A program made the position numbers and the translations under genes. Shown here piece by piece: positions 15,683 to 24,200 of a stretch of 64,000 bases of DNA. The stretch comes from Mastigocoleus testarum BC008 (lineage in GTDB: Bacteria > Cyanobacteriota > Cyanobacteriia > Cyanobacteriales > Nostocaceae): contig NZ_LMTZ01000149.1 of assembly GCF_001456025.1 (NCBI RefSeq), forward strand, positions 1-64,000, written 5' to 3'. How positions within the stretch are numbered: the first letter of the stretch is position 1; each line of letters opens with the position of its first letter. The notes under the pieces were generated by a model. That model was not told the DNA's origin, ran no database searches, and was given only the letters and a program-made list of their open reading frames with translations.

Positions 15683-16867
15683 ATGTTTCAAATAGTTGAT
15701 ATTACTAGAACTCCTTCGTCTGAGCGCATGATTGAACTTTGGGGAAAGCGTTACACAGTTGACATATCTTCTCTCTCCCAAAATCCTAAATTCTATGGAG
15801 AATTGATAAATGCAGCTTCGCCGGAATCTCGATCTCTAACAGCTGCTAAATTATTGAATAATTCCTTAGATCGCACAACCAATCAGATTGCCACTCAAGC
15901 ACAATCTCTATACGACTATATCCCCGAGATTATTGGTGAATTTCATATGGGGCAGCGAATTACTGAATTCGCGTTTCAAATTTATCAAAGATTATTAGAG
16001 TCCTATCAACAGCAGTATGGAGTTGTTGTCAACACTACAAAAAATCTAAAAGCAACAATCAATGACTCTGATCAATTTAATCTTACCTTATCTACAATCC
16101 CAAAAGTAGAAGATTTAGCAAATCAATTAGAAGCTTTGCTGTTTAAATATCAAGACTTACACTTGATGGCAAAAAATTGGCGTGTGGTTGGCTTTCTTAC
16201 AACATTATTCAATTTTACAAACAAATTTCTTGTCAACCAGTTGACGTCAGTTGAAAAAGTATTGGTATGTCCTTACTTTAAATTTATTGAAGAACATGTC
16301 GCCATTCCCTGGCAACGAATCTGTGCAGCAGCAGCCCAACATGAACGAGACTCAGAGCCTTTAGCTTTAGTTGAACAAATGTTTCCTCAAACCTCTGAAA
16401 TTAGCTCGACAGTTTACTGGAAACTTTTAGAATCGTTTCCCGCTCATCGTAGTGCAAGAGGAGGATTGGGCAATCCAGATGTAGCACACTCTTGTCTTCG
16501 TGACTTCGACATGTTCCAAGCTTACTTGTGGCTATGTGTACTAGAGGGAAATCAGCAATCTGTAAAACAGGAATTGGTACGCTTGTGTGTAATGGTTATG
16601 CCAAATGTTGGAGTGAGATGGGAAATGATAGATAAATCCAAACAAATCTTATTTGAACAGATAGAAAAACGCACCTCTCCAAAATACAAACCTCTTTTGC
16701 TAAATTACACTCAAAATATTGAAGCAGAGTTTTACCACATGCGTAAGGAAATGTGTCAAAAGGATGAGTTAGTCGAAGTTCCTTTTTACCCCGAAGAAGA
16801 CTCAAATTATCATCCGATGACGGGAGAAACTGATTCAGCACTATTGAAAGCACAATTGGAACCTTGA
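15683..16867 (+). CDS. Conserved protein of unknown function
   Basis: A soluble, mostly helical protein of 394 residues from ATG 15683 (a TTG at 15641 would add 14 residues, LLNVPYLKFLN..., less likely). I do not recognise the family. What can be seen: a short beta-like N-terminus (MFQIVDITRTP), a long helical middle, and a conserved-looking C-terminal half with SARGGLGNPDVAHSCLRDFD, YLWLCVLEGN and GVRWEMIDKS. No membrane segment, signal or metal motif is evident; cysteines are scattered. It stands alone, with large gaps on both sides. It is probably a cyanobacterial lineage-specific protein. Confidence 0.75.
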   Translation: MFQIVDITRTPSSERMIELWGKRYTVDISSLSQNPKFYGELINAASPESRSLTAAKLLNNSLDRTTNQIATQAQSLYDYIPEIIGEFHMGQRITEFAFQIYQRLLESYQQQYGVVVNTTKNLKATINDSDQFNLTLSTIPKVEDLANQLEALLFKYQDLHLMAKNWRVVGFLTTLFNFTNKFLVNQLTSVEKVLVCPYFKFIEEHVAIPWQRICAAAAQHERDSEPLALVEQMFPQTSEISSTVYWKLLESFPAHRSARGGLGNPDVAHSCLRDFDMFQAYLWLCVLEGNQQSVKQELVRLCVMVMPNVGVRWEMIDKSKQILFEQIEKRTSPKYKPLLLNYTQNIEAEFYHMRKEMCQKDELVEVPFYPEEDSNYHPMTGETDSALLKAQLEP

Positions 16868-17073
16868 TTTTCTCCACAGCCCACTTTTACCTGTTGCTAT
16901 TACCGCTGACCAGGTAGCTCGGAGTAATCTTTCTGCATGATATCTTTTGAATATAAACCAGTGTTTTATGATGGGAATTTAACGATTGTTGAGTGTTGGT
17001 ACCCATCCTCAAAAATATATATAAATCTACAATTTTGCGTAGTTTTTATGAAATGCAAATAAACTATCGATAA

Positions 17074-17094
17074 AGACGTAGCATTGCTACGTCT
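17074..17094. repeat. Perfect inverted repeat hairpin (AGACGTAGCA/TGCTACGTCT)
   Basis: A 10-bp perfect inverted repeat with a 1-nt centre. On the reverse strand it is followed by TTTATC and lies 15-35 nt past the stop of the CobA-HemD gene, so it may terminate that transcript. This hairpin type is a common dispersed repeat in cyanobacteria. Confidence 0.6.
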
Positions 17095-17108
17095 CTACAT
17101 TTTGATTA

Positions 17109-18770
17109 CTAATTGTGTGAGTAATTTGTAACCCATTCAATGAGTGCTTGATGTAACCCATCTAGGGTATGTTCTTGTGCCTCAACATCAACGCGCCCAA
17201 TTAAGGAATTGCAGGTTTTAGAAGTTTGTGGACCAATAGAAGCAATACAAACTCCTTCTAAACAATGGGACAACAAAGATGATTGGGTATCTCCAGTATT
17301 TTCAGCAAATATTTTTTCTGCTAATTCATAGAAAAATGCTACGGTTTTAGAACTAGCAAAAGTAATCACATCTACCGCTCCACTTTGCAAAGCCAACTCA
17401 GCGGAAGGAGGAACACCCTGGGGACAACAAGATTGGTAAGCTGCAACTTCTAGTACTTGTGCACCCTGTGCAGTCAATCCCCTAACTAAAACTTCCCTAC
17501 CACCACTTTCAACTCTGGGGAACAAAATCTTTTTACCTGTTAGTTCTTCTGGAAAATGTTCTATTAAAGAATCAGCAATGAAATTTGGTGGAATAAAATC
17601 TGGTTGTAAACAACGTTTTTTAAGGCTTCGAGCAGTTTTTTCCCCCACTACAGCAATTTTAGTATTAACAAGTGCGCGTATATCTTTACCCCGTGCGATC
17701 AATCTTTCAAAGAAATAATCTACACAATTAACAGAAGTCAAAATTAACCAATGGAAATCAGCTAAATTCGCGATCGCAGCATCTAAAGCCTCCCAGCTAG
17801 AAGGTGGAGCAATTTCCAATGCTGGCATTTCAATAACATTGCCACCTGATGTACTTAAAAGTTTTTTAAATTCACTTGACTGTCCAGTGGCACGGGTCAC
17901 TAGAATTGTTTTACCATTAAGGGGAAGCTGCGAATTTTTAGAAGTAACAGCTTGTGAACCGGTAGATCGGGGTTTTTCTGTTTCATGAATAGCCATTTTC
18001 TTCGAGTGTAATGCTCGCTTAAGTGGATTCCTTAGATACATAGTCTCAAATTCTAGAAACGAGCGTAACCCCACGACCTCACCAATAACAACCACTGTTG
18101 GTGAGAGATTTATTCCGGATACTTTTTTCAGAATAGTTTCTAAGGTTCCCGTCCACACTTCTTGTTGTGCTGTTGCAGCCCAACGAATAATAGCAATTGG
18201 TGTATTTTGTGAACGCCCATGTTGTTGTAGTCGCTTCACTATTTCAGTAATGTTGCGTCCACCCATCAAAACTACTAATGTGTCTATTTTTGATAGTGCT
18301 TCCCACTCAAGGTTATTTGGTTCGTGACCGCTAAATACAGCAAAACAGTGGCTGAGAACTTTATCAGTGAGAGGAATCCCTGTCAATAAAGGTGCAGCTA
18401 AAGCCGAGGAAATTCCAGGTACGACTTCAAATTCACAATCTTCTTTGCGCAAAGCATTAATTTCAATTGCACTGCGTCCAAAAATAAATGGGTCTCCTGA
18501 CTTCAGTCGAACGACTTGTTTACCTTCTTGACAATACTTAACTAATATTTGATTAATTATATTTTGGGGAGTACTAGGTTTTCCACCGCGTTTACCTACA
18601 TCCAACTTCAAGCAATTATTTGGTACCAAATCCAGTAAACTAGCATCTACAAGGGCGTCATATACCAATACATCAGCATGATCTAAAAGCTGATAAGCCC
18701 TCAAACTTAAGTATCCTATATCTCCTGGTCCAGCACCTACAAGGTAAACCTTACCCTTATGTTCTCCCAT
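17109..18770 (-). CDS. cobA-hemD: Uroporphyrinogen-III C-methyltransferase/uroporphyrinogen-III synthase fusion (CobA-HemD)
   Basis: A 553-residue two-domain enzyme. Residues 5-245 are the SAM-dependent methyltransferase that makes precorrin-2: VYLVGAGPGDIGYLSLRA, RLKSGDPFIFGR, VPGISSALAAPLLTGIPLT. After a linker (about 255-285), residues 288-550 form the HemD fold: GKTILVTRATGQ, ALEIAPP, LTSVNCVDYFFERL, VGEKTARSL, FPRVESGGREVL, ITFASSKTVAFF, and IGPQTSKTC. HemD closes hydroxymethylbilane to uroporphyrinogen III, and CobA diverts this to sirohaem and B12, so the fusion channels a branch-point intermediate. The ATG at 18770 is preceded by TAGGTGA. It stands alone; cobI (40847), the next methyltransferase in B12 synthesis, is 22 kb away. 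Confidence 0.95.
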   Translation of the reverse strand: MGEHKGKVYLVGAGPGDIGYLSLRAYQLLDHADVLVYDALVDASLLDLVPNNCLKLDVGKRGGKPSTPQNIINQILVKYCQEGKQVVRLKSGDPFIFGRSAIEINALRKEDCEFEVVPGISSALAAPLLTGIPLTDKVLSHCFAVFSGHEPNNLEWEALSKIDTLVVLMGGRNITEIVKRLQQHGRSQNTPIAIIRWAATAQQEVWTGTLETILKKVSGINLSPTVVVIGEVVGLRSFLEFETMYLRNPLKRALHSKKMAIHETEKPRSTGSQAVTSKNSQLPLNGKTILVTRATGQSSEFKKLLSTSGGNVIEMPALEIAPPSSWEALDAAIANLADFHWLILTSVNCVDYFFERLIARGKDIRALVNTKIAVVGEKTARSLKKRCLQPDFIPPNFIADSLIEHFPEELTGKKILFPRVESGGREVLVRGLTAQGAQVLEVAAYQSCCPQGVPPSAELALQSGAVDVITFASSKTVAFFYELAEKIFAENTGDTQSSLLSHCLEGVCIASIGPQTSKTCNSLIGRVDVEAQEHTLDGLHQALIEWVTNYSHN

Positions 18771-19116
18771 TCACCTATCACCAGTTGTCAGTTAAAGTTG
18801 TCAGTTAACAGTTTATGGCTTGCGCCACGCCCTTACGGGCTACAGTTAATGCGCAATACTTACAGTACCCTTACACTAGATTGCGCACGCAATACCTAGA
18901 GCTTTTATGGCGACGGCAGATCCGCAGGTAAGGCATTGCTATTGCTACGCTAACGGCGCAAGCCGCGTGCATTCGTCTTTAGACGCGTCCAAACCGGTAC
19001 GCTTACACTAGCCGCTAACGGTTCTCAGTTAGCAATTAACGATAACCAATTATCCATTAGCAATCCTCAGTCGCCGTCGCTATATGCCGCAAGGCGGCAC
19101 GCAGTGCTATCCCCAA
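18771..19116. repeat. Gap made of dispersed palindromic repeats
   Basis: The 346-nt gap is rich in repeat fragments: GTTGTCAGTTA units (18785-18812), a CGCCCTTACGGGC hairpin near 18826-18840, GCGTTAGC-like pieces, and at 19082-19115 the palindromic element ATATGCCGCAAGGCGG...GCTATCCCCA shared with 11293-11325. No gene is seen. Confidence 0.7.
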
Positions 19117-19419
19117 CTACCACTTATACTTGTTGAGATTAATTTTGCCTTCTGCACTAAATTCAATACCTTCATTTTCAAGTAAATTTCGTTGCAGATA
19201 GTCCATACCTCGACGTAGTGGAGAATAGGAAATTTCACCTTTAGCATTGATTACCCGATGCCAAGGAATATCTGAATCCTTATCAACTTGATAAAGAGCA
19301 TAACCTACCAAGCGCGCTTTACCATAGAGTTCAGCTAAATCAGCAACATTACCATAAGTAGTTACTTTTCCCTTAGGAATCTGGCGCACTACTTCATATA
19401 TCCGCTCGTATGTAGACAT
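19117..19419 (-). CDS. Alkyltransferase-like protein (ATL, MGMT family without the active Cys)
   Basis: A 100-residue DNA-repair protein of the O6-alkylguanine methyltransferase C-terminal family. The helix-turn-helix and arginine-finger region are present (IPKGKVTTYGNVADLAEL, ARLVGYAL), but the usual PCHRV active site reads PWHRV: Trp replaces the alkyl-accepting Cys. That substitution defines ATL proteins, which bind O6-alkylguanine without reversing it and recruit nucleotide excision repair (uvrB lies at 55.6 kb). The ATG at 19419 abuts a long heptamer array on its 5' side. Confidence 0.92.
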   Translation of the reverse strand: MSTYERIYEVVRQIPKGKVTTYGNVADLAELYGKARLVGYALYQVDKDSDIPWHRVINAKGEISYSPLRRGMDYLQRNLLENEGIEFSAEGKINLNKYKW

Positions 19420-19436
19420 TGTTCTCAGTTATCATT

Positions 19437-19650
19437 TACTCATTACTTGTTACTTGTTACTTATTACTTATTACTCATTACTCATTACTCATTACTTATT
19501 ACTTATTACTCATTACTTATTACTCATTACTCATTACTTATTACTTATTACTTATTACTTATTACTTGTTACTCATTACTTATTACTTATTACTTGTTAC
19601 TTGTTACTTATTACTCATTACTTATTACTTATTACTTGTTACTTATTACC
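19437..19650. repeat. Long heptamer array TTACTTA/TTACTCA/TTACTTG
   Basis: About 30 tandem 7-nt units fill the gap between the ATL gene and the TPR gene. Because 7 is not a multiple of 3 and the units lack stops in all forward frames, three overlapping forward frames of repetitive Leu-Ile-Thr-Tyr peptides arise; none is a gene. It lies upstream of the ATL start and just past the TPR stop. Confidence 0.95.
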
Positions 19651-19656
19651 AATCCC

Positions 19657-20121
19657 CTACTTCTGACTAATTTTCTGCAATAATTCTTCAACTTTCTTAG
19701 CTTTTATTGGTTGGCGTTGTGCTTGTAATAATTCCTGGGCTTTTTTGAGATTACTAATTGCTTCTTCTTTCTTTTCTTCTTCCATCAAAGCATTACTTAA
19801 ACGTAAATAAGCTTCAGCTTTTTTCGGTGCACGATTAATGATTTCTTTAAATTCAGTAGCAGCTTCTGCAACTTTACCTTGTTTCATCAAGCTATCACCT
19901 AAGAATAGATGAACAACATCATTTGTTGAATTAATTGCAATTACTCTACGAAATGCAGCTTCTGCACCTTTATAATCTTGTTGCTGATATAAATCTATGC
20001 CTTTCTGAAAGCGATTAGAGGTGATTAAAGTCTTAATAGCAAAGTAAATTAAGAGAACTATACTACCCGCAACTACAGCAACCGCAAAAATATTATTTGA
20101 TTGTAAATTTTCCAGCATCAT
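19657..20121 (-). CDS. Membrane-anchored TPR protein
   Basis: A 154-residue protein with one N-terminal membrane helix (about residues 11-31, IFAVAVVAGSIVLLIYFAI) and two to three TPR units: FQKGIDLYQQQDYKGAEAAF, DVVHLFLGDSLMKQGKVAEAA and AEAYLRLSNALMEEEKKEEA. The frame opens at TTG 20127, but ATG 20121 (or 20118) is a more likely start. The C-terminal tail is basic. It probably acts as a cytoplasmic-side scaffold on a membrane. The stop is next to the heptamer array; it lies downstream of, and on the same strand as, the phytyltransferase gene with a gap of 119 nt. Confidence 0.82.
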   Translation of the reverse strand: MMLENLQSNNIFAVAVVAGSIVLLIYFAIKTLITSNRFQKGIDLYQQQDYKGAEAAFRRVIAINSTNDVVHLFLGDSLMKQGKVAEAATEFKEIINRAPKKAEAYLRLSNALMEEEKKEEAISNLKKAQELLQAQRQPIKAKKVEELLQKISQK

Positions 20122-20240
20122 TTTCAATTATTACGTCTTGATAGTAAGGGTAAAAAATTTTGTTTTCCCAAAATTTAGGAATTAAAGAACTAAATTAATA
20201 ACAAGTAGCGATTGAAATAACTACTAAGAAGTTAGTTGAT

Positions 20241-21170
20241 TTAAGCCAAAAGACACGCAAAAGGAAAAATCAAATATTCAACAAAGAATAACTTCCAAAT
20301 AAATTGGTAGTAACTAGTTGTATCAATTTTGTCTTGCAAATCTAGGTCTCTACTTTTAAACCACATTAAAATCAACGCAGTTAAGTGGGAAAACATTAGA
20401 AAAGAGGAGTTAACAAACTCAAGATCCAAAAACCCAACTAAAATTATGCCGACATAAGAGACGCTTAAAACCCAACGTGCCAAATTAAAAACAGTTTCTT
20501 TTCCTAATTGAATAGTAAAAGTAGTGATATTGTACTCAAGATCGCCATCAACATCAGGGATATCTTTAAAAATAGCGATCGCAAAGGTAAAAACTAGGAT
20601 AAACCAAGTTAGTGCCCAAACTGGTGGTGGAATAATTTGTGATTGTTTAAATACCCAACTAAAGTGCAGAAATAAACCCAAGTTTACAATGGTTCCTCGC
20701 ACTGAGAAAATACATAATGCAGCTAAAAAAGGATAACGTTTTAAGCGAATTGGTGGTGAAGAATAAGCGGTACCAATTGCCAAACTAATAGATACCATTC
20801 CCAACAGAAACGGACTCAGATACCAAGCAAGAAGCAGAGATAAAATACCTGTACTTGTAACAATTATCCTACCTGTACGCAGCGATAATTCTCCCGAAGC
20901 AAGTGGTAAATGTGGCTTGTTAATTCTATCAATCGCCACATCTTCAAGCTGATTCAATCCGACAATATAAATATTTCCAAGCAAACAAGAAATCCAAGTA
21001 CCAAAAAACACTCCTAACTTTAATTCAGAATCTGGTAGTAAAGAAATTACTATCAAATATATGCCTAATACGCTTAAGGTTGTACCAATAATCGTATGTG
21101 GGCGGGAAAATTTCCACAAAGAATAAAACCAATTACTTTGAGATCTTAATTGTTTAGTTATTTGACTCAT
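20241..21170 (-). CDS. hpt: Homogentisate phytyltransferase (tocopherol biosynthesis)
   Basis: A 309-residue UbiA-family prenyltransferase with about eight membrane helices. The N-terminal KFSRPHTIIGTTLSV and the first aspartate motif NQLEDVAIDRINKPHLP (about residues 94-110), followed by SGELS, are characteristic of homogentisate phytyltransferases (Slr1736/VTE2). The second motif is KDIPDVDGDLEYNITT (about 203-218). It condenses homogentisate with phytyl diphosphate to 2-methyl-6-phytylbenzoquinol, the committed step to tocopherol, in the membrane. The tocopherol methyltransferase gene is upstream on the same strand, so two steps of vitamin E synthesis are neighbours. Confidence 0.93.
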   Translation of the reverse strand: MSQITKQLRSQSNWFYSLWKFSRPHTIIGTTLSVLGIYLIVISLLPDSELKLGVFFGTWISCLLGNIYIVGLNQLEDVAIDRINKPHLPLASGELSLRTGRIIVTSTGILSLLLAWYLSPFLLGMVSISLAIGTAYSSPPIRLKRYPFLAALCIFSVRGTIVNLGLFLHFSWVFKQSQIIPPPVWALTWFILVFTFAIAIFKDIPDVDGDLEYNITTFTIQLGKETVFNLARWVLSVSYVGIILVGFLDLEFVNSSFLMFSHLTALILMWFKSRDLDLQDKIDTTSYYQFIWKLFFVEYLIFPFACLLA

Positions 21171-21174
21171 GATT

Positions 21175-21455
21175 TGGGGATTAGCGTTAGCGGTAACGTG
21201 GTGTTAGCCATATGGTGATAGCACTGCGTGCCCGCCATGGGGATTAGAGATTGGCGTTAGCGCAGCATATAGCGACTGGGAAATGAATAACTCATTACTC
21301 ATTACTCATTACTCATTACTCATTACTCATTACTCATTACTTATTACTTATTACTCATTACTCATTACTCATTACTTATTACTCATTACTTATTACTCAT
21401 TACTTATTACTCATTACTTATTACTCATTACTTATTACTCATTACTTATTACTCA
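21175..21455. repeat. GGGGATTAG repeats and heptamer array between the tocopherol genes
   Basis: 21175-21285 holds GGGATTAGCG-like pieces and a reverse copy of the palindromic element (CACTGCGTGC ... CCATGGGGA); about 21290-21455 is about 23 units of TTACTCA/TTACTTA. The array runs into the 3' end of the methyltransferase gene and supplies its stop codon (TGA, reverse strand, 21453-21455). Confidence 0.9.
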
Positions 21456-22295
21456 CTTCGTCCCGTAAAGTAAGCCAAAGCGAATTAACCCACTTTTGTA
21501 ACCTTCGCTCATTAAACCTAAAGACAAAGCAGCTTGTATTGTGTCCCAACCAGATGTCAACAAACCGAAAATTGCTTTGGGATTGAAGGCTGATTGAATC
21601 ACTAAATCCCAAAATGGCGCTACAGCTTGCGACCAATCAGCAGTACGAATATTGTTTAAAGAGATATTCCGAGCGATCGCTTCATATTCTGGTAAAGAAA
21701 TCACGTAAGGTAAGTGATAAACCCGATAAATTTCAGCTAAATGTTTTTCTTCTTGTGCTGTTAGGGGTAATCGATCCGTAGGTCGATGACACCAAGTTAC
21801 TACGATAAGTTTTCCGCCAGGTTTGAGCACGCGATAGCATTCTTGGATAAACTTGGTTTTATCTGGCATATGTTCGCCACTTTCAAGTGACCATACCAAG
21901 TCATAAGAATTATCTGCAAATGGCATTTCTTGAGCATCTGCAACTTGAAAATTTGTTCTAGCAGCAAAACCTAGTTCACGAGCGCGTTGGTTTGCTCGTT
22001 TCGCTTGTACCGGACTTAAAGTAATACCTGTCGCCTTAGCACATAATTTTGCTGCAAGATATAAACTGCTACCTCCTATCCCACAACCTACATCTAAAAT
22101 GTTTTCTGCTTGTTCTACCCCCGACCAACTAAGTATTTCCTCAATCAGGTCTATTTGTGCTTGTTTGCGGTCTTTTTCCTCTTTACCATCTACACCATAG
22201 AAACCATGATGCATATGTTCGCCCCAAGTTTCTTCCCATAATGAAGAAGAAGCATCGTAAAATTGCTGGATTTGTTGGTATATTGTTGCACTCAT
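21453..22295 (-). CDS. Tocopherol C-methyltransferase (gamma-TMT-like)
   Basis: A 280-residue SAM methyltransferase. Motif I is ILDVGCGIGGSS (about residue 65), the post-I region gives ATGITLSP, and SLESGEHMPDKTKFIQE and ECYRVLKPGGKLIVVTWCHR complete the fold. The N-terminal YDASSSLWEETWGEHMHHGFY is a hallmark of the gamma-tocopherol/MPBQ methyltransferase group (VTE4, Slr0089). It would methylate gamma- to alpha-tocopherol using SAM. No transit or signal sequence stands out. Neighbouring the homogentisate phytyltransferase supports the assignment. The ATG at 22295 has no strong ribosome-binding site. Confidence 0.88.
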   Translation of the reverse strand: MSATIYQQIQQFYDASSSLWEETWGEHMHHGFYGVDGKEEKDRKQAQIDLIEEILSWSGVEQAENILDVGCGIGGSSLYLAAKLCAKATGITLSPVQAKRANQRARELGFAARTNFQVADAQEMPFADNSYDLVWSLESGEHMPDKTKFIQECYRVLKPGGKLIVVTWCHRPTDRLPLTAQEEKHLAEIYRVYHLPYVISLPEYEAIARNISLNNIRTADWSQAVAPFWDLVIQSAFNPKAIFGLLTSGWDTIQAALSLGLMSEGYKSGLIRFGLLYGTK

Positions 22296-22441
22296 GAAGT
22301 AAGCAATGTTAAGAAAAGTTAGAATTTAAAACTACATAAAGTTAGGCTACCATGTGTTTTTATTTGAATTAGGGTGTTTTTCTCCGTCGGGATAGTACCA
22401 ACTAAATCATCCTGTATAATCATTTGTTTTTGTATTTTTAA

Positions 22442-23776
22442 ATGACTGTTTCTCGTACAATTTGTTTTGGTTTTCTCACAGTTATTGCTGTTGGGACTAT
22501 TTTATTGATGATGCCTTTTTCTACCAGCAGCGGTAATTGGAATAACCCTATTGTTGCTTTATTCACGGCTACTTCGGCTGTTTGCGTTACTGGTTTAGCT
22601 GTGGTGGATACTGGCACATATTTTTCATTTTGGGGTCAACTGTTCATTTTGCTGCTAGCTCAGATTGGTGGTTTGGGTTATATGACCACTACGACCTTTC
22701 TGATTCTGCTAACTGGGCGTAGATTTGACCTCAGACAGAAGATGGCTATTCAGCAAGCTTTAGACCGTAGGGGGATGCAAGGTAGCGCCAAAATTATTCG
22801 TTCGATTATTGCTACTACCCTAATTTTTGAGATTACAGGCATATTATTATTACTTCGGGGATTCGTACCCGAACATGGATGGGCTAAGGGACTATGGCTA
22901 GCTATTTTCCATAGCGTTAGCGCTTGGAATAATGCTGGTTTTAGCCTGTTTGCTGATAGCTTGTCGGGATATCAGTCTTCAAAACTAGTGATATTGACTA
23001 TTAGTGGGTTAATTATTTTTGGCGGTATTGGTTATCAAGTAATTTTAGAAACTTTTGTTTGGTTGCGCGATCGATTTCAGGGAAGAAGAGAAAATCAAAT
23101 TTTTTCTTTAGATTTTAAAGTAGCTATTAGCACCACTGTATTTTTGTTAGCAGTTGGAACTGTTGCATTTTTTGGTGTGGAATTAAGAAACATTGAAACA
23201 TTAAAAAGCTTAAATTTTGACGGAAAGTTTTTAGCAGCTTTGTTTCAATCAGTTACTACTAGAACTGCTGGTTTTAACAGTATTGATATTGGTAGCATGA
23301 CTAATACCGGGTTATTTATCACAATAGCTTTTATGTTTATTGGTGCATGTCCTGGTGGTACTGGTGGGGGAATGAAAACAACCACCTTGAGAGTGTTAAC
23401 TAGTTGTACCAAAACTATTTTGCAGGGAAAAGAGGAGGTTTTGCTGTATAAACGTAGAATCCCAATTCCTTTGGTCCTCAAAGCCATTGGTGTTTTAGTT
23501 GGCTCAGTTGCAACAGTGATTGTTGTTACTACTGTTATTTCCCTTACTGATTCGAGTTTATCATTTTTAGAAATATTCTTTGAAGTAGTATCTGCCTTTG
23601 CTACAGTTGGTCTTTCAACTGGTATTACTGCTGCTTTATCAATTCCAGCTAAGTTGATTTTAGTTGTCACCATGTATATTGGTAGAGTTGGGGTGCTGCT
23701 ATTAATGTCTGCGATTCTTGGCGATCCCCGACCTACTAGTATCCACTATCCTGAGGAAAATTTACTTGTGGGATAG
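22442..23776 (+). CDS. ktrB: Na+-dependent K+ uptake channel subunit KtrB
   Basis: A 444-residue TrkH/KtrB-type channel with four M1-P-M2 repeats. The four selectivity-filter loops are visible: TSAVCVTGLAV (about residue 40), HSVSAWNNAGFSL (about 157), SVTTRTAGFNS (about 268) and VSAFATVGLSTG (about 383), each with the single filter glycine expected of KtrB; a gate-loop glycine-rich segment GACPGGTGGGMKTTT lies in M2C2. It imports K+ in the cytoplasmic membrane, gated by the RCK subunit KtrA. A ktrA-like gene is at 27610 on the same strand, separated by an accessory pocket. ATG 22442 is close to the frame start; no strong ribosome-binding site. Confidence 0.94.
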   Translation: MTVSRTICFGFLTVIAVGTILLMMPFSTSSGNWNNPIVALFTATSAVCVTGLAVVDTGTYFSFWGQLFILLLAQIGGLGYMTTTTFLILLTGRRFDLRQKMAIQQALDRRGMQGSAKIIRSIIATTLIFEITGILLLLRGFVPEHGWAKGLWLAIFHSVSAWNNAGFSLFADSLSGYQSSKLVILTISGLIIFGGIGYQVILETFVWLRDRFQGRRENQIFSLDFKVAISTTVFLLAVGTVAFFGVELRNIETLKSLNFDGKFLAALFQSVTTRTAGFNSIDIGSMTNTGLFITIAFMFIGACPGGTGGGMKTTTLRVLTSCTKTILQGKEEVLLYKRRIPIPLVLKAIGVLVGSVATVIVVTTVISLTDSSLSFLEIFFEVVSAFATVGLSTGITAALSIPAKLILVVTMYIGRVGVLLLMSAILGDPRPTSIHYPEENLLVG

Positions 23777-23777
23777 A

Positions 23778-23892
23778 TATAGCGCTACGTGCAAGTAAAA
23801 AGTCATTAGCATCGCGTGTCCGTAGGACATAAACTTACTATATATAGACTTTAGGATTTATAAATGTCCTAACCTCGCGATGTAGTGCTATA
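23778..23892. mobile_element. MITE-like element, copy 1
   Basis: A 115-bp element with imperfect terminal inverted repeats TATAGCGCTACGT (23778-23790) and ATGTAGTGCTATA (23880-23892) and no coding capacity. It has a diverged, longer relative at 61754-61907 sharing both ends and the internal stretch around AGACTTTAGGATTTATAA. A right-end fragment (GTCCTAA...ACGTAGTGCTATA) is repeated at 23930-23958. Confidence 0.6.
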
Positions 23893-23986
23893 CAGGTTTT
23901 AGTACGTCTATGAAGAACAGCATTTAGCAATGTCCTAAACTAATTACGTAGTGCTATACATTTAATAAACAGAGAAATAACAAATT

Positions 23987-24178
23987 CTAAGCTTTACGAT
24001 GCATAGCCTTACGAGTTAAATTGATCGCAGATGATAATATTTCTGCTGCACATTTAATTTCTTCGTTTGTTGTAAATTTACCGATACCAATTCGCAGCGC
24101 TCCTTCCATCACCTCCAGTGGTAAATCCATTACTTTGAGCACGTGGGAGGGAGTTTCTATACCGGATGAGTTATTCAT
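23987..24178 (-). pseudogene. C-terminal stub of a cysteine desulfurase (NifS/DndA type)
   Basis: The 63-residue frame corresponds to the extreme C-terminus of class V aminotransferase-type cysteine desulfurases: SGIETPSHVLKVMDLP, EGALRIGIGKFTT, then a helix of AAEILSSAINL. The pyridoxal-phosphate lysine and catalytic Cys regions are gone, so it cannot be active. The upstream boundary is only about 22 nt from the stop of the XRE-HNH gene, so a deletion or insertion removed the rest. The start ATG (MNNSS) arose inside the old gene. Confidence 0.8.
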
Positions 24179-24200
24179 CTGACGTACTTAATTTAGTCAA

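Noticed and set aside
19437..19650. Possible CRISPR array
   Set aside because: The units are contiguous 7-mers without unique spacers; no cas genes are near.
19419..19683. Three overlapping forward ORFs of repeating Leu-Leu-Ile-Thr-Tyr peptides
   Set aside because: They arise from 7-nt tandem repeats with no stops in the forward frames; no ribosome-binding site and no complexity. The same applies to 21283-21468.
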